In this document: in pieces, positions 32,939 through 41,763 of the stretch | Numbering within the stretch: the first letter of the stretch is position 1 | Layout of the letters: the number at the start of each line of letters is the position of its first letter | Source: WLMZ01 sp038227995 | GTDB lineage: Bacteria; Actinomycetota; Acidimicrobiia; Acidimicrobiales; Ilumatobacteraceae | Assembly (NCBI GenBank): GCA_038227995.1 | Contig: JBBRPP010000017.1 | Span: forward strand, 1-64,000 | Reading direction: 5' to 3' | Length of the DNA: 64,000 bases | The notes under the pieces: model-generated | Seen by the model: only the letters and a program-made list of their open reading frames with translations | The model's database searches: none | Told to the model about the DNA's origin: nothing | Position numbers and translations under genes: made by a program

Positions 32939-34158
32939 CTGCGCCGCTGCTCTCGACATCTCTGCTCGATCCGGATGTCATCGAGAATCCGTACCCCTTC
33001 TATCGAAGGCTTCACGCCGAAGCGCCCGTGTGGCGGGTGCCCCACACGGAAGTCTTCGTCGTGAGCACCTTCGCGATGGTGGCCGAGGCGACATCGCGCA
33101 TCGATGACTTCTCCTCGAACATGAAGTGCCTGCTCTATCGCGACGGCGACGGGCACCCGCTCACGCTCTCGTTCGGCGACTACGGCGTGCAGACGCTGGC
33201 CACGGCAGATCCGCCGATGCACACGCTGCATCGCAGCACGGTCTTCCCGGAACTGGTCGCCAAGCGGATGGAGCTGCTGGAGACCGAGATCGCTGAGGTC
33301 GCGCATTCGTGCGTGCGAGCGATCGTCGAATCCGATCACGCCGACTTCATGGAGGTGGTCGGCAACGTCTTGCCGATGACCATCGTCAGCCGCCTGATCG
33401 GCTTTCACGACAGCGATCCGCAACGCCTGCTTCGCGCCGCGTTCGACTCGACGGAGCTCCTGAGTTCGACGTTGTCGCTGGAACGGTTGACCGAGCTGAT
33501 CGGAGCCGTCGGCGAGATCGACGCCTGGATCTCATCACAACTCGCAACCGCTGCGCTGGACCCGCAAGCCGACATCCTCGGGTCGATCGCCTCCGGTGTC
33601 GCCGACGGCGTCATGAGCATGCACGAGGGCACCATCATTCTGCACACGCTGCTCAGCGCAGGCGGAGAGTCGACAACGAGTCTGATCGGCAACGCGGTCC
33701 GCATGCTCGCCGAGGACGAGTCACTCCAGCAGCAGCTTCGCACCGAGCCACATCTCGTGCCGGCCTTCGTCGAGGAGGCCTTGCGTCTTCACTCACCGTT
33801 TCGCTACCTGATGCGATCGGCGCCTCGACAGACCGCCTTGGGTGGGGTCGAGATCCCAGCCGGCTCGACCCTGCTGCTCTTCTGGGGCGCGGCGAATCGA
33901 GACGCCGCAACGTACGAGCGACCGGATGACGTCGATCTGGAACGCCGGCCGTTGAGCCGTCACCTCGCATTCGGCCGCGGCATCCACCACTGCGTCGGCG
34001 CCCCGCTTGCCAGACTCGAGACGAAGATTCTCCTCGAGGTTCTCCTTGCCGGCACGTCGACCTTCACGCTCGATCCTGATCGGCCGCCGCAGTGGGTGGA
34101 CAGCCTGCTCGTTCGCCGTCACCAGAATCTGCCCCTCAGGATCATCGGCTCCACTTGA
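32935..34158 (+). CDS. Cytochrome P450
   Basis: 407 aa, soluble bacterial CYP length. Heme ligand Cys353 in FGRGIHHCVGAPLARLE; ExxR in VEEALRLHSP; I-helix LLSAGGESTTSL, where the acid-alcohol pair reads Glu-Ser rather than the usual Glu/Asp-Thr. It needs a ferredoxin and reductase, not seen in the window. As the last gene of the run from the transporter it likely hydroxylates or demethylates the imported compound. ATG overlaps the SnoaL-like stop. Confidence 0.92.
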   Translation: MTAPLLSTSLLDPDVIENPYPFYRRLHAEAPVWRVPHTEVFVVSTFAMVAEATSRIDDFSSNMKCLLYRDGDGHPLTLSFGDYGVQTLATADPPMHTLHRSTVFPELVAKRMELLETEIAEVAHSCVRAIVESDHADFMEVVGNVLPMTIVSRLIGFHDSDPQRLLRAAFDSTELLSSTLSLERLTELIGAVGEIDAWISSQLATAALDPQADILGSIASGVADGVMSMHEGTIILHTLLSAGGESTTSLIGNAVRMLAEDESLQQQLRTEPHLVPAFVEEALRLHSPFRYLMRSAPRQTALGGVEIPAGSTLLLFWGAANRDAATYERPDDVDLERRPLSRHLAFGRGIHHCVGAPLARLETKILLEVLLAGTSTFTLDPDRPPQWVDSLLVRRHQNLPLRIIGST

Positions 34159-34238
34159 CCGGCCGGCCACATCGGTCGCAGGTTCGTATCGCCCGTCGCC
34201 CGTACACTGGCAGGACGATCAGCCGCGCCGAGGAGCCG

Positions 34239-34904
34239 ATGAGTACGACGAATACCTCAACAGCCCCCGCCCGGGCGATCAAGAGCGGCCGCGAACAGCG
34301 CAAGCTGCAGCATCAAGAGCTCAGCCGGTTGCAATTGCTGAATGCAGCCGAGGACGTCTTCGGTCGGAAGGGCTTTCACGAGGCCACCATCAAGGAGGTC
34401 GCCGAGCTCGCCGAGTTCTCGGTCGGCTCTGTGTACTCGTTCTTCGAGAACAAAGAGGACCTGTTCCGGCAGATCTTCGTGCGTCGCGGCGACGAGTTCA
34501 TGCCGCTGATCCGCGAGCTGCTCGGATCTCGTCGCAAGCCGCTGGACCAGCTCCACGATCTCGTCGATTTCGAGATCGGCTTCTTCCGCAAGAACCCGAA
34601 TTTCGGACGGCTCTTCCTGAAGTTGTCCAGTGCGACCCTGCAATCGTCCGATCGGCTCGCCGACGAATTGATGATGGTCAACTACGACGAATCGATGAAG
34701 CTGCAAGCCGACCTGTTCAAGCGCGGGCAGAAGGCCAAGCAGTTGATCGGGGGCGATCCGTGGGTGCTCGCTCGCCTGTTCAGCGGACTCACGTCCGCAT
34801 ACCAAGCACTTGACCCGCTCGTGATGTCGGATGAGCCCAATCAGGCAGAGCGGCTGTCGCTGCAGGCCTTCCACGACATCATCACGCGAACGTTCGCGCT
34901 GTAG
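34239..34904 (+). CDS. TetR-family regulator
   Basis: 221 aa. HTH: LSRLQLLNAAEDVFGRKGFHEATIKEVAELAEFSVGSVYSFFENKEDLFRQIF, followed by a helical effector domain (FEIGFFRKNPNFGRLFLKLSS). GAGGAG precedes the ATG at 34239. It has its own short upstream region after the P450 and converges closely (17 nt) on a GntR gene. None of the repeated motifs found elsewhere lies in its promoter, so its target is unclear. Possible repressor of the TGAAC-N4-GTTCA sites, with no direct evidence. Confidence 0.85.
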   Translation: MSTTNTSTAPARAIKSGREQRKLQHQELSRLQLLNAAEDVFGRKGFHEATIKEVAELAEFSVGSVYSFFENKEDLFRQIFVRRGDEFMPLIRELLGSRRKPLDQLHDLVDFEIGFFRKNPNFGRLFLKLSSATLQSSDRLADELMMVNYDESMKLQADLFKRGQKAKQLIGGDPWVLARLFSGLTSAYQALDPLVMSDEPNQAERLSLQAFHDIITRTFAL

Positions 34905-34921
34905 CCCCAGTCAGCTCGAGA

Positions 34922-35614
34922 TCACGCTCGCACACCGAGTGCTTCGCGTCGCTGATTCATGATCGCGATGACCTCGACGGCGTGCTGATCCTCGATCGAC
35001 TCGCAGATCCGGACGGCTGCATTCGCATCGCGCCCATCGAGGGCAGCCTGCAACGCCGCGACGCCATCTCGCTGGATCGCCACGCTGTTCGGCACGGTCA
35101 CGAAGAAGTTGCCGGGCACGATCTGCGCCGTCGAGCGCAGGACACCACGCAATCGGCTGGATCCGGACATGCTCACGAGGGCAGTCATGTAGTCGCTGTT
35201 CGCCCGTTCGAACGGCTTCGGGCCCGAGACCCGAGCGACACGGTGCGCGAGATCGTCGAGCGCAAGGAGTTCGTCCTGCGACATCCGTTGCACGGCCCTC
35301 GTCGCAGCGAAACCGTACAACCGGCCGTACAGCGCGAACCGATCGAGGACTGCTCGATCGTCGAACGGGTTCACGAACGCCCCGCGATGACGTTCGACGC
35401 GCACCCAGCCTTCGCGCTCGAGGGCGATGATCGCCTCGCGAACCGGGATGCGGCTGACGCCAACGGTGTCCGCGATGTCGTCCTGAGGAAGGCGTTGCCC
35501 GGTGACCAGCCTGCCGTCGAAGATCTGCTCGCGGACAACGCGGGCCACGGCATCGGCGATCGTTTCGCCCGGCCGCAGGCTGCTCCGTGTCGATCGTCCA
35601 GTCGGGCGAGTCAT
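34922..35614 (-). CDS. GntR-family regulator (FadR/FCD group)
   Basis: 230 aa. N-terminal winged HTH: ETIADAVARVVREQIFDGRLVTGQRLPQDDIADTVGVSRIPVREAIIALEREGWVRVERHRGAFV. The C-terminal helical FCD-type domain binds an organic acid in known members. TATGCT lies six bases before the ATG (35621-35626), so the transcript is probably leaderless. It is divergent from an SDR gene, with TGTATAAAATGTGC between them; a second GntR gene (59357) also lies beside a relative of that motif. GntR of this group may therefore be the binder. Confidence 0.87.
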   Translation of the reverse strand: MTRPTGRSTRSSLRPGETIADAVARVVREQIFDGRLVTGQRLPQDDIADTVGVSRIPVREAIIALEREGWVRVERHRGAFVNPFDDRAVLDRFALYGRLYGFAATRAVQRMSQDELLALDDLAHRVARVSGPKPFERANSDYMTALVSMSGSSRLRGVLRSTAQIVPGNFFVTVPNSVAIQRDGVAALQAALDGRDANAAVRICESIEDQHAVEVIAIMNQRREALGVRA

Positions 35615-35620
35615 GGCGCA

Positions 35621-35626
35621 AGCATA
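35621..35626 (-). promoter_or_regulatory. Leaderless -10 box of gntR
   Basis: TATGCT on the minus strand, six bases from the ATG at 35614; the same hexamer and spacing precede the acyl-CoA dehydrogenase at 57888. Confidence 0.5.
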
Positions 35627-35679
35627 CGTTTGGTCAGATTCTTCGGGGGCTCACGGATTCGCCACGGTAGTCGACGACT

Positions 35680-35693
35680 TGTATAAAATGTGC
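35680..35693 (+). promoter_or_regulatory. TGTATAAAATGTGC promoter/operator element
   Basis: Identical to the element at 29914-29927. It is followed by ATATCA, so that TGCATATCA is also shared with the promoter region near 17066. It lies between divergent gntR and SDR genes, 58 nt before the SDR start. Confidence 0.5.
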
Positions 35694-35750
35694 ATATCAC
35701 GCTCGAGCGCTGCTGGTCAGCGGCGCGAAGAGAGCATCGGGGAGAGAATG

Positions 35751-36578
35751 ATGAACGTTGATTCATTCCGTTTCGAGGGCAAGCGGGCGCTCGTCGTCGG
35801 TGGAGCCACGGGGATGGGTGCGGCAACCGCCGCGCTGGTGCAGAGTCTCGGCGCCGACGTGGTCGTGATGGATTACGCCGACATCGCATTGCCGGGTGTC
35901 ACCGCCATCCATCTCGACCTGCGCAGCAGAGACAGCATCGACGCAGCCATCGATTCGTGTGGCGGACCGATCGACGCGCTGTTCTCGTGCGCAGGCGTCG
36001 CCGACGGGGTCCCGGGAATCGAGAAGATCAACTTCCTCGGGCACCGTCACCTCATCGAGCGGGCCATCAGCGCGGGATTCATGCCGCGTGGCTCCGCCAT
36101 CGGGATGATCTCGTCGTCGGCCGGTCTGGCGTGGGAGAAGAACCTCGACGAGCTGAAGGACTATCTCGACACGCCCGACTTCGACTCAGGTGTCGAATGG
36201 GTCGCGGCTCGTCGCGGCAAGGCCGACTACATGTGGAGCAAGCAGGCAGTGTGCGCGTACGTCGCACGGCAGGCACTGGCGTTCGTCAAGCAAGGCATCA
36301 GGATCAACGCGATCCTTCCCGGCCCCACCGACACGCCACTGGCGCGAGCGAACGCCGACCTGTGGCTGGCCTTCGGAGCCGACTATCGCGATGCAGCCGG
36401 CGTCCAGGCGTCGACACCCGAGGAACAAGCAGGCCCGTTGGTGTTTCTCTGCAGCAGCGCCGCCAGCCAGGTCAACGGCATCACGATGATCACCGATTCG
36501 GGCTACGTGAGCTCGGGCATCACGGGATCGTTCCCCGACGCGACGCCATCCGTCGACTTCCTCTACGGCCGCTATTGA
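35751..36578 (+). CDS. Short-chain dehydrogenase/reductase
   Basis: 275 aa. Cofactor motif ALVVGGATGMGAATAALVQSLGADVVVMDYADI, CAGVADG, active-site Ser in SSSAGLAW and Tyr-x3-Lys in DYMWSKQAV. There is an insertion between the Ser and Tyr (EKNLDELKDYLDTPDFDSGVEW), as in 3-alpha-hydroxysteroid dehydrogenase/carveol-type SDRs, and NAILPGPTDTPL follows. The Asp after beta-2 (MDYAD) favours NAD. It would oxidise a hydroxyl formed by the oxygenases. GGAG lies six bases before ATG 35751; ATG 35748 is also possible. Confidence 0.87.
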   Translation: MNVDSFRFEGKRALVVGGATGMGAATAALVQSLGADVVVMDYADIALPGVTAIHLDLRSRDSIDAAIDSCGGPIDALFSCAGVADGVPGIEKINFLGHRHLIERAISAGFMPRGSAIGMISSSAGLAWEKNLDELKDYLDTPDFDSGVEWVAARRGKADYMWSKQAVCAYVARQALAFVKQGIRINAILPGPTDTPLARANADLWLAFGADYRDAAGVQASTPEEQAGPLVFLCSSAASQVNGITMITDSGYVSSGITGSFPDATPSVDFLYGRY

Positions 36579-36648
36579 TCGCGACAGTCCGTCAGCGGAG
36601 ATTCGCTTTCGCTTCTCCTCAGATGACCGGAACAGGAACAGCGCATCG

Positions 36649-38283
36649 TCAGCGCTTCTCGATGACGATGCCGGAGGTTTCCGCATCCCACGTCGCGGCG
36701 GTTGCGCCTTCGTCACGCAACTCGCGCTTGAGCACACGACCGACCGGGCTGCGTGGCAGCTGCTCGCGGAACTCGATGTAGCGCGGCAGCGCGAAGTACG
36801 GCAGCTGATCGACACACCACGTGAAGAGCTCTTCCTCGGTGAGCATGGAACCCTCGATCTTGGTCGCGGTGACCTTGAGATCGTCCTCCGTCAGCGCGCT
36901 CGGCACCGCGTGCACCGCAGCGTCGGCGAGCTGGCCGTGGCTCATGAGAATTCGTTCGACCTCGAAGCTGGAGATGTTCTCGCCACGACGGCGGAGGTAG
37001 TCCGCCTTCCGGTCGACGAAGAACAGGAAGTCGTCGTCGTCGATCCGACCGATGTCACCGGTGTGATACCACCAGTTGCGGCTGGTCTCGACGGTCGCTT
37101 CCGGCCGCCCCCAGTAACCCTCGAACATCACATGCGGCCGCTTTGGACGGATCACGATCTCGCCATCGGTGTTCCGGCCGAGCTCGTTGTCGTCGTCGTC
37201 GAAGATGCGGACATCGAAGTACTCGTCGTTGATCACGCCGGCGGCGTTCGGTTTGTTCCGCCCGCCGGCGGGCTGCCATGAGATCAAGCTGGCCTCGGTC
37301 ACGCCGTACGCGCCGCTGAACGTCTCCACTCCGAAACGCGAGCGAAGGATAGAGTCGATCTCGACCGGCAGCGGCGCGGCCCCGATCAGGCGCAGCGTCG
37401 TGTTCGCCTCTGCCGCGCCCGAGTTCGGCATCTGCGGGTTGTCGACGTCGTGGGCCAACAGATACGCCATCGTGCCCAACGTCGAAGTGACTGTCGCGCC
37501 CACCCGGTTCATCTCCGGCCAGAAGCTGGACACCGAGAACCGCCGCGAGATCGCCGAACGACCGCCGTAGACGAGCGGCCCGAGCACAGCGGTGACGAGC
37601 GCGTTGAAGTGGTACATCGGCAGGGGCGTCCAGACGACGTCCTGTGCCGTGCGGCCCCAGCAGATGCCGATCTGACGAGTCAGCGCGCTGTGGTAGTGGT
37701 GGCTGAGCATGCAGCCCTTCGACGGACCCGTCGTCCCGCCCGTGTACACGAAGGTGCCGAGGTCCGATGGCTTTGGTTCGTGTGTCGGTCGAGTGCTGTC
37801 ACCGGTGAGGACGTCGGCCCACGAGTGGAACGCCGCCGTGGTGGACCCGTTGGCGCCGGCCGATCCGATGACGACGACGTGTTCGAGCATCGGGACCTGG
37901 TCGATGACAGCAAGGGCACGGTCGACGAAGTCGGCGTGGACGACGAGGACACGCGCACCCGAGTCGCTCAGCTGATGACGGAGATAGTCGCCCTTGTACG
38001 CCGTGTTGATCGGAACGGCCACGAATCCGCCCGACACGGCACCCCACCACGCGAGGAGCGCCTCGGGCGAGTTCTCGATCACGCTGGCCACCCGATCTCC
38101 CGGCTGCAGGCCGAGCGCGGCGTACGTGTTCGCGAGGGCATACGCGGCGGTGGCGACTTCCGCCGCGGTGAAGGTCGTCCCGCACACGTCGATGTATGCC
38201 TCGTCGGGCGCTGACTCGAGCCGAGCGTCGAGCAGGCGGGGAATGGTCGTCTGAGGCTCGGCGAGCCACGTTTCGCTTGCCAT
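36649..38283 (-). CDS. Acyl-CoA ligase (AMP-forming), CaiC-like
   Basis: 544 aa. ANL-superfamily motifs: FVYTGGTTGPSKGCMLSH (P-loop), PLPMYHFNALVTAVLGPL, GAYGVTEASLISW (A5), WWYHTGDIGRIDDDDFLFFVDRKADYLRRRGENISSFEVE (A7-A8). The C-terminal catalytic motif reads PRSPVGRVLKREL, with Arg where the adenylating Lys of the GK motif is usual; this is also seen in some CaiC-like proteins. It activates a carboxylic acid to its CoA ester. Last gene of a five-gene operon joined by 1- to 4-base overlaps (SDR, Rieske, amidohydrolase, P450, ligase). Confidence 0.9.
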   Translation of the reverse strand: MASETWLAEPQTTIPRLLDARLESAPDEAYIDVCGTTFTAAEVATAAYALANTYAALGLQPGDRVASVIENSPEALLAWWGAVSGGFVAVPINTAYKGDYLRHQLSDSGARVLVVHADFVDRALAVIDQVPMLEHVVVIGSAGANGSTTAAFHSWADVLTGDSTRPTHEPKPSDLGTFVYTGGTTGPSKGCMLSHHYHSALTRQIGICWGRTAQDVVWTPLPMYHFNALVTAVLGPLVYGGRSAISRRFSVSSFWPEMNRVGATVTSTLGTMAYLLAHDVDNPQMPNSGAAEANTTLRLIGAAPLPVEIDSILRSRFGVETFSGAYGVTEASLISWQPAGGRNKPNAAGVINDEYFDVRIFDDDDNELGRNTDGEIVIRPKRPHVMFEGYWGRPEATVETSRNWWYHTGDIGRIDDDDFLFFVDRKADYLRRRGENISSFEVERILMSHGQLADAAVHAVPSALTEDDLKVTATKIEGSMLTEEELFTWCVDQLPYFALPRYIEFREQLPRSPVGRVLKRELRDEGATAATWDAETSGIVIEKR

Positions 38284-39500
38284 CAGCAGATCACCGGGAT
38301 GCTCGACCATCCGCGCACCGTGCTGGTGTGCCATTGCACGGCGCGAGCACGGTCGGAGGTGAACTGCGGTGCGTGAGCCAAGGTCTCTTCCAGGCCGACG
38401 CGACCCTCGAGACGGGCGAGCGCAGCACCGAGGCAGAAGTGGATGCCGAATCCGAACGAGACGTGATGGTCGAAGCGGCGACGGACATCGAGCGTGTCGG
38501 CGTGCTCGTACTTTCGTTCGTCGCGCCCGGCTGACCCGGTGATGAGGAGCACCTTCGATCCGGCGGGCACCGTCGTGCCATGGAGCTCGACGTCGTCGAG
38601 CGTCCACCGACCCTGCACGGGCGACGGTGCCTCGAACCGCAGGAACTCCTCGACAGCGTTCGGGATCACGTCCGGTTCGTCGACGAGGATCTGGCGTTGA
38701 TCGTCGTGCTCGCCGAGAAGCAGGGCAGCCCACCCGAGCAACTTGCCGACGGTCTCCGTGCCGGCCGAGATCAAGAGCACGGCAAAATCGGCGCACTCGC
38801 CGTACGACAGCCGACGCGTCTTGCCGCCTTCGTCGATCTCGGCCTGGGTGAGCGCCGACAGCATGTCGTCACCCGGGTTCGCGCCCCGCTCACGGAGCAG
38901 TCCCTCCAGGTAGATGTGCAAGTTCGCCATGGCCGTGATCGACTGGTCGTTGATCATGCCGACGCCCGGCTCGATGTAGAACGAATCGTCGATCCAGTGT
39001 CTGGCCTGTGGCCGGTCGGCGTCCGGGATCGAGAGCAGCTCGGCGATGACCATCGCCGGGAGCGGACTGGCGAACTGCTCGATGTAGTCGAACTCGGCGC
39101 CCGGCGTCCACGCCGCGAGGAGATCACGGCTGTAGGCGCGGATCTGGTCTTCGAGCGCAGCGATGCGTCGAGGCGTGAAGGCTCGGTTGACGAGCGATCG
39201 CAGCGCGGTGTGGTCCGGCGGATCCTTGAAGATCATCATCCCGCCCTGCATGGGATTCGGGCCCATCAGCTCGAGGACCGTGCCGTGGTTCGAGCTGAAG
39301 ACGTGCGGCAGGCGGTGAGCGGATTCGACGTCGTGATAGCGGCTCAACGCCCAGAAGTCGTGGTGATCATTGCGGTACAGCGGCGCCTCGTCGCGGAGAC
39401 GACGCCAGATCTCGTAGGGAAACGTGTCCATCGCCTCGTCGAACGGATCCCACGACAGCGCTCCCCCGGGCGACGTGGGCGACGTGGGCGGCGTGCTCAT
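38283..39500 (-). CDS. Cytochrome P450
   Basis: 405 aa. Heme Cys356 in FGFGIHFCLGAALARLE; I-helix LISAGTETVGKLLG with the normal Glu-Thr pair; ExxR as EEFLRFEAP. The N-terminus (DPFDEAMDTFPYEIWRRLRDEAPLYRN) and the motif MMIFKDPPDHTALRSLVNRAFTPRRI are typical of actinobacterial soluble CYPs (CYP125/CYP142-like range). In the same operon as a Rieske oxygenase and a CoA ligase, so a hydroxylation or dealkylation before CoA activation fits. Electron-transfer partners are not in the window. Confidence 0.93.
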   Translation of the reverse strand: MSTPPTSPTSPGGALSWDPFDEAMDTFPYEIWRRLRDEAPLYRNDHHDFWALSRYHDVESAHRLPHVFSSNHGTVLELMGPNPMQGGMMIFKDPPDHTALRSLVNRAFTPRRIAALEDQIRAYSRDLLAAWTPGAEFDYIEQFASPLPAMVIAELLSIPDADRPQARHWIDDSFYIEPGVGMINDQSITAMANLHIYLEGLLRERGANPGDDMLSALTQAEIDEGGKTRRLSYGECADFAVLLISAGTETVGKLLGWAALLLGEHDDQRQILVDEPDVIPNAVEEFLRFEAPSPVQGRWTLDDVELHGTTVPAGSKVLLITGSAGRDERKYEHADTLDVRRRFDHHVSFGFGIHFCLGAALARLEGRVGLEETLAHAPQFTSDRARAVQWHTSTVRGWSSIPVIC

Positions 39501-40777
39501 GCCGTCGCCTTGGCTTGCAGATCACCGAGATCGATGCCGACCTGTTTGACGAAACGTCCCTTGTCGAACGGACGGATCTCGACATCGTGGTCGCCGGCCT
39601 CGGCGCGCAGTGCGGCGACCGTGCTGTTCGCCTTGGTCCGGTGCTGGAACGGATCGAACGAATACCACCGCATCGCGTTCTGGTAGCCGATCTTGGCGAT
39701 GTCCTCATCCGATGCCCCTGCAGCGACCGCGGCCAGTTCCTCCGGAGCGGTCGGCCACGACGAATCGGAATGGGGGAAGTCGCACTCCCACGCGATGTTG
39801 TCGATGCCGATCATGTGCCGCAGCTGCATACCGACCGGGTCGGAGATGAAGCACGTCAGGAAGTGCTTGCGGAAGATATCGCTGGGCAGCTGATCGCCGA
39901 AGTTCTGACCCGTCCAGAGGTGATGCATCTCGTACGTGCGGTCGAGCCGATCGAGGAAGTACGGAATCCAACCGGTGCCGCCCTCGGACAGCGCTATCTT
40001 CAGGTTCGGGAAGTGCTTGGGGATCCGCGACCAGAGCAGGTCGGCCGCGGCCTGACAGATGTTCATCGGCTGCAGTGTGATCATCACGTCGATCGGCGCG
40101 TCAGCCGCCGTGATGGCCAGCTTGCCCGATGATCCGAGGTGGATCGACAGCACGACGTCGTGATCGCTGCAGGCGGTCCACAGCGGATCCCAGTGCGGGT
40201 TGTGGAAGCTGGGGTACCCGAGCGTCGCCGGGTTCTCGGTGAACGTGATGCTGTGCACGCCCTTCGCCGCGATACGACGAACTTCGTCAGCGGCCAACTG
40301 TGGATCCCACAGCGGAACGAGTCCCATCGGGATGAACCGGCCGGGATACGCACCACACCACTCGTCGATGTGCCAGTCGTTGTAGGCACGCAGTACCGCC
40401 ATCGCCAGGTCCTTGTCGTCGGCGGTTGCGAAGACACGACCGGAGAACCCCGGGAACGACGGGAAGCACATCGAGCCGAGCAGACCTCCACCGTTCATGT
40501 CCTTGATCCGCTCGTGGATGTCCCAGCACCCAGGCCGCATCTCGTCGAACGCGGTGGGCTCGATGCCGTACTCCTCCTTGGGACGGCCGGCAACGGCGTT
40601 GAGCCCGATGTTGGGAATCTCCTGGCCGTTGAAGACCCACACGTCGGATCCGTTCTTCTTGCGCACCACTCTCGGGGCGTCCGCTCGGTACCTGTCGGGG
40701 ATGTGCGCGTCGAACATCGTGGGTGGCTCGACCAGATGGTCGTCGACGCTGATCAGGATCAGATCGTTCGCGTTCAT
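39497..40777 (-). CDS. Amidohydrolase-2 family protein
   Basis: 426 aa. Metal-binding TIM barrel: ISVDDHLVEPPTMF (N-terminal D-x-H), SITFTENPATLG, VVLSIHLGSSG (His), HFPNLKIALSEGGTGWIPYFLDRLDR, and the C-terminal Asp in IAWECDFPHSDSSWP. It belongs to the decarboxylase/hydrolase group that includes LigW-like enzymes. The start at 40777 is set by the family N-terminus. ATGA overlaps on both sides tie it to the Rieske and P450 genes. A paralogue is at 17114, so the island has two such steps or two substrates. Confidence 0.87.
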   Translation of the reverse strand: MNANDLILISVDDHLVEPPTMFDAHIPDRYRADAPRVVRKKNGSDVWVFNGQEIPNIGLNAVAGRPKEEYGIEPTAFDEMRPGCWDIHERIKDMNGGGLLGSMCFPSFPGFSGRVFATADDKDLAMAVLRAYNDWHIDEWCGAYPGRFIPMGLVPLWDPQLAADEVRRIAAKGVHSITFTENPATLGYPSFHNPHWDPLWTACSDHDVVLSIHLGSSGKLAITAADAPIDVMITLQPMNICQAAADLLWSRIPKHFPNLKIALSEGGTGWIPYFLDRLDRTYEMHHLWTGQNFGDQLPSDIFRKHFLTCFISDPVGMQLRHMIGIDNIAWECDFPHSDSSWPTAPEELAAVAAGASDEDIAKIGYQNAMRWYSFDPFQHRTKANSTVAALRAEAGDHDVEIRPFDKGRFVKQVGIDLGDLQAKATA

Positions 40778-41763
40778 TCCTCGTACCTCCGCGGCAAAGT
40801 GTGTGATGAATAGAACTGCGATGCCCACTTGCGAAACTGGGTGATCGCCTTCTCGGACGGCGCGAGCATCGGACTGGGTTGGTACAGCTTGTGTTCCCAG
40901 ATGGGAATGTCCTGCTGCAGCTGCCTGGTCACTTCCGCACCGAATCCGAGGGCGATCTTGCCGGCCAGCGTGTCGCCACCGGTGTGGTACATCGTGAACC
41001 GGATCTCGACCTCTTCGTTGCTGATCGGCGTCACAGCGCTGATCAGCGTGACACGGCTCATCAGCGTGAAGTGGACGACGCCGATCCCAGGCCCGTAGCT
41101 GTTCGATTCGATCTGCCCCTCGAACTCACCCTTCGACGACTTGAACGCCTGCGTGCTGACGACCTGACGCAGCGGACCGTCGATGGTCATCGCGCCGATG
41201 TCCGCAATACGGCTCATGCCGTGGATGGACTTGAAGTGGGCCATGTCGACGGAGTTCTCGGCGATCTCCTGCCAAATCGAGCGGACGGTGGTCGTGAAGC
41301 GCATGCACTCCACGGGGTCTTCGGGCAGAGCGTCCGGAATCTCCCAGCCCGGCTGAACCGTCGGGTCCGGGTGGTACCACGCCAGGAGCTGCCGATTGCG
41401 GACGACGGTGGGATAGCGGCGCACACGCCCCTTGCGATTGGGCCGATCGGCGTATGGGATCGATCGGTTCTCGCCGCTCGGGGCAAAGGTCCATTCGTGG
41501 AAGGGGCACACGAGGCATCCGTCCTCGACTCGCCCGCCGTGGCCGAAGTGCGCGCCGAGATGCGGGCAGTACGCGTCGAACAGATGGAAGTCGTCGCCAT
41601 CGCGCCACAACGCCAGGTCACGTCCGAACCGCTGCACGGGCACGACGTCGTCCGGGGCCAGCTCGTCGAGGCGTCCGAGCGAGAACCACCCGTATGGGAT
41701 CGGGAAGGGAAATCGGTCGGTGCTGACGACGACCGCATCGTTGGAATCCGTTCGCGACGTCAT
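40774..41763 (-). CDS. Rieske non-heme iron oxygenase
   Basis: 329 aa. CPHLGAHFGHGG (CxH) and CLVCPFHEWTFAPSG (CxxH) hold the 2Fe-2S cluster; EIAENSVDMAHFKSIHGMS holds the mononuclear iron His ligands and bridging Asp. Shorter than the paralogue at 20251 because it lacks the N-terminal extension. The C-terminal domain is KshA/VanA-like. Probably a monooxygenase or O-demethylase; no reductase is nearby. Confidence 0.88.
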   Translation of the reverse strand: MTSRTDSNDAVVVSTDRFPFPIPYGWFSLGRLDELAPDDVVPVQRFGRDLALWRDGDDFHLFDAYCPHLGAHFGHGGRVEDGCLVCPFHEWTFAPSGENRSIPYADRPNRKGRVRRYPTVVRNRQLLAWYHPDPTVQPGWEIPDALPEDPVECMRFTTTVRSIWQEIAENSVDMAHFKSIHGMSRIADIGAMTIDGPLRQVVSTQAFKSSKGEFEGQIESNSYGPGIGVVHFTLMSRVTLISAVTPISNEEVEIRFTMYHTGGDTLAGKIALGFGAEVTRQLQQDIPIWEHKLYQPSPMLAPSEKAITQFRKWASQFYSSHTLPRRYEE

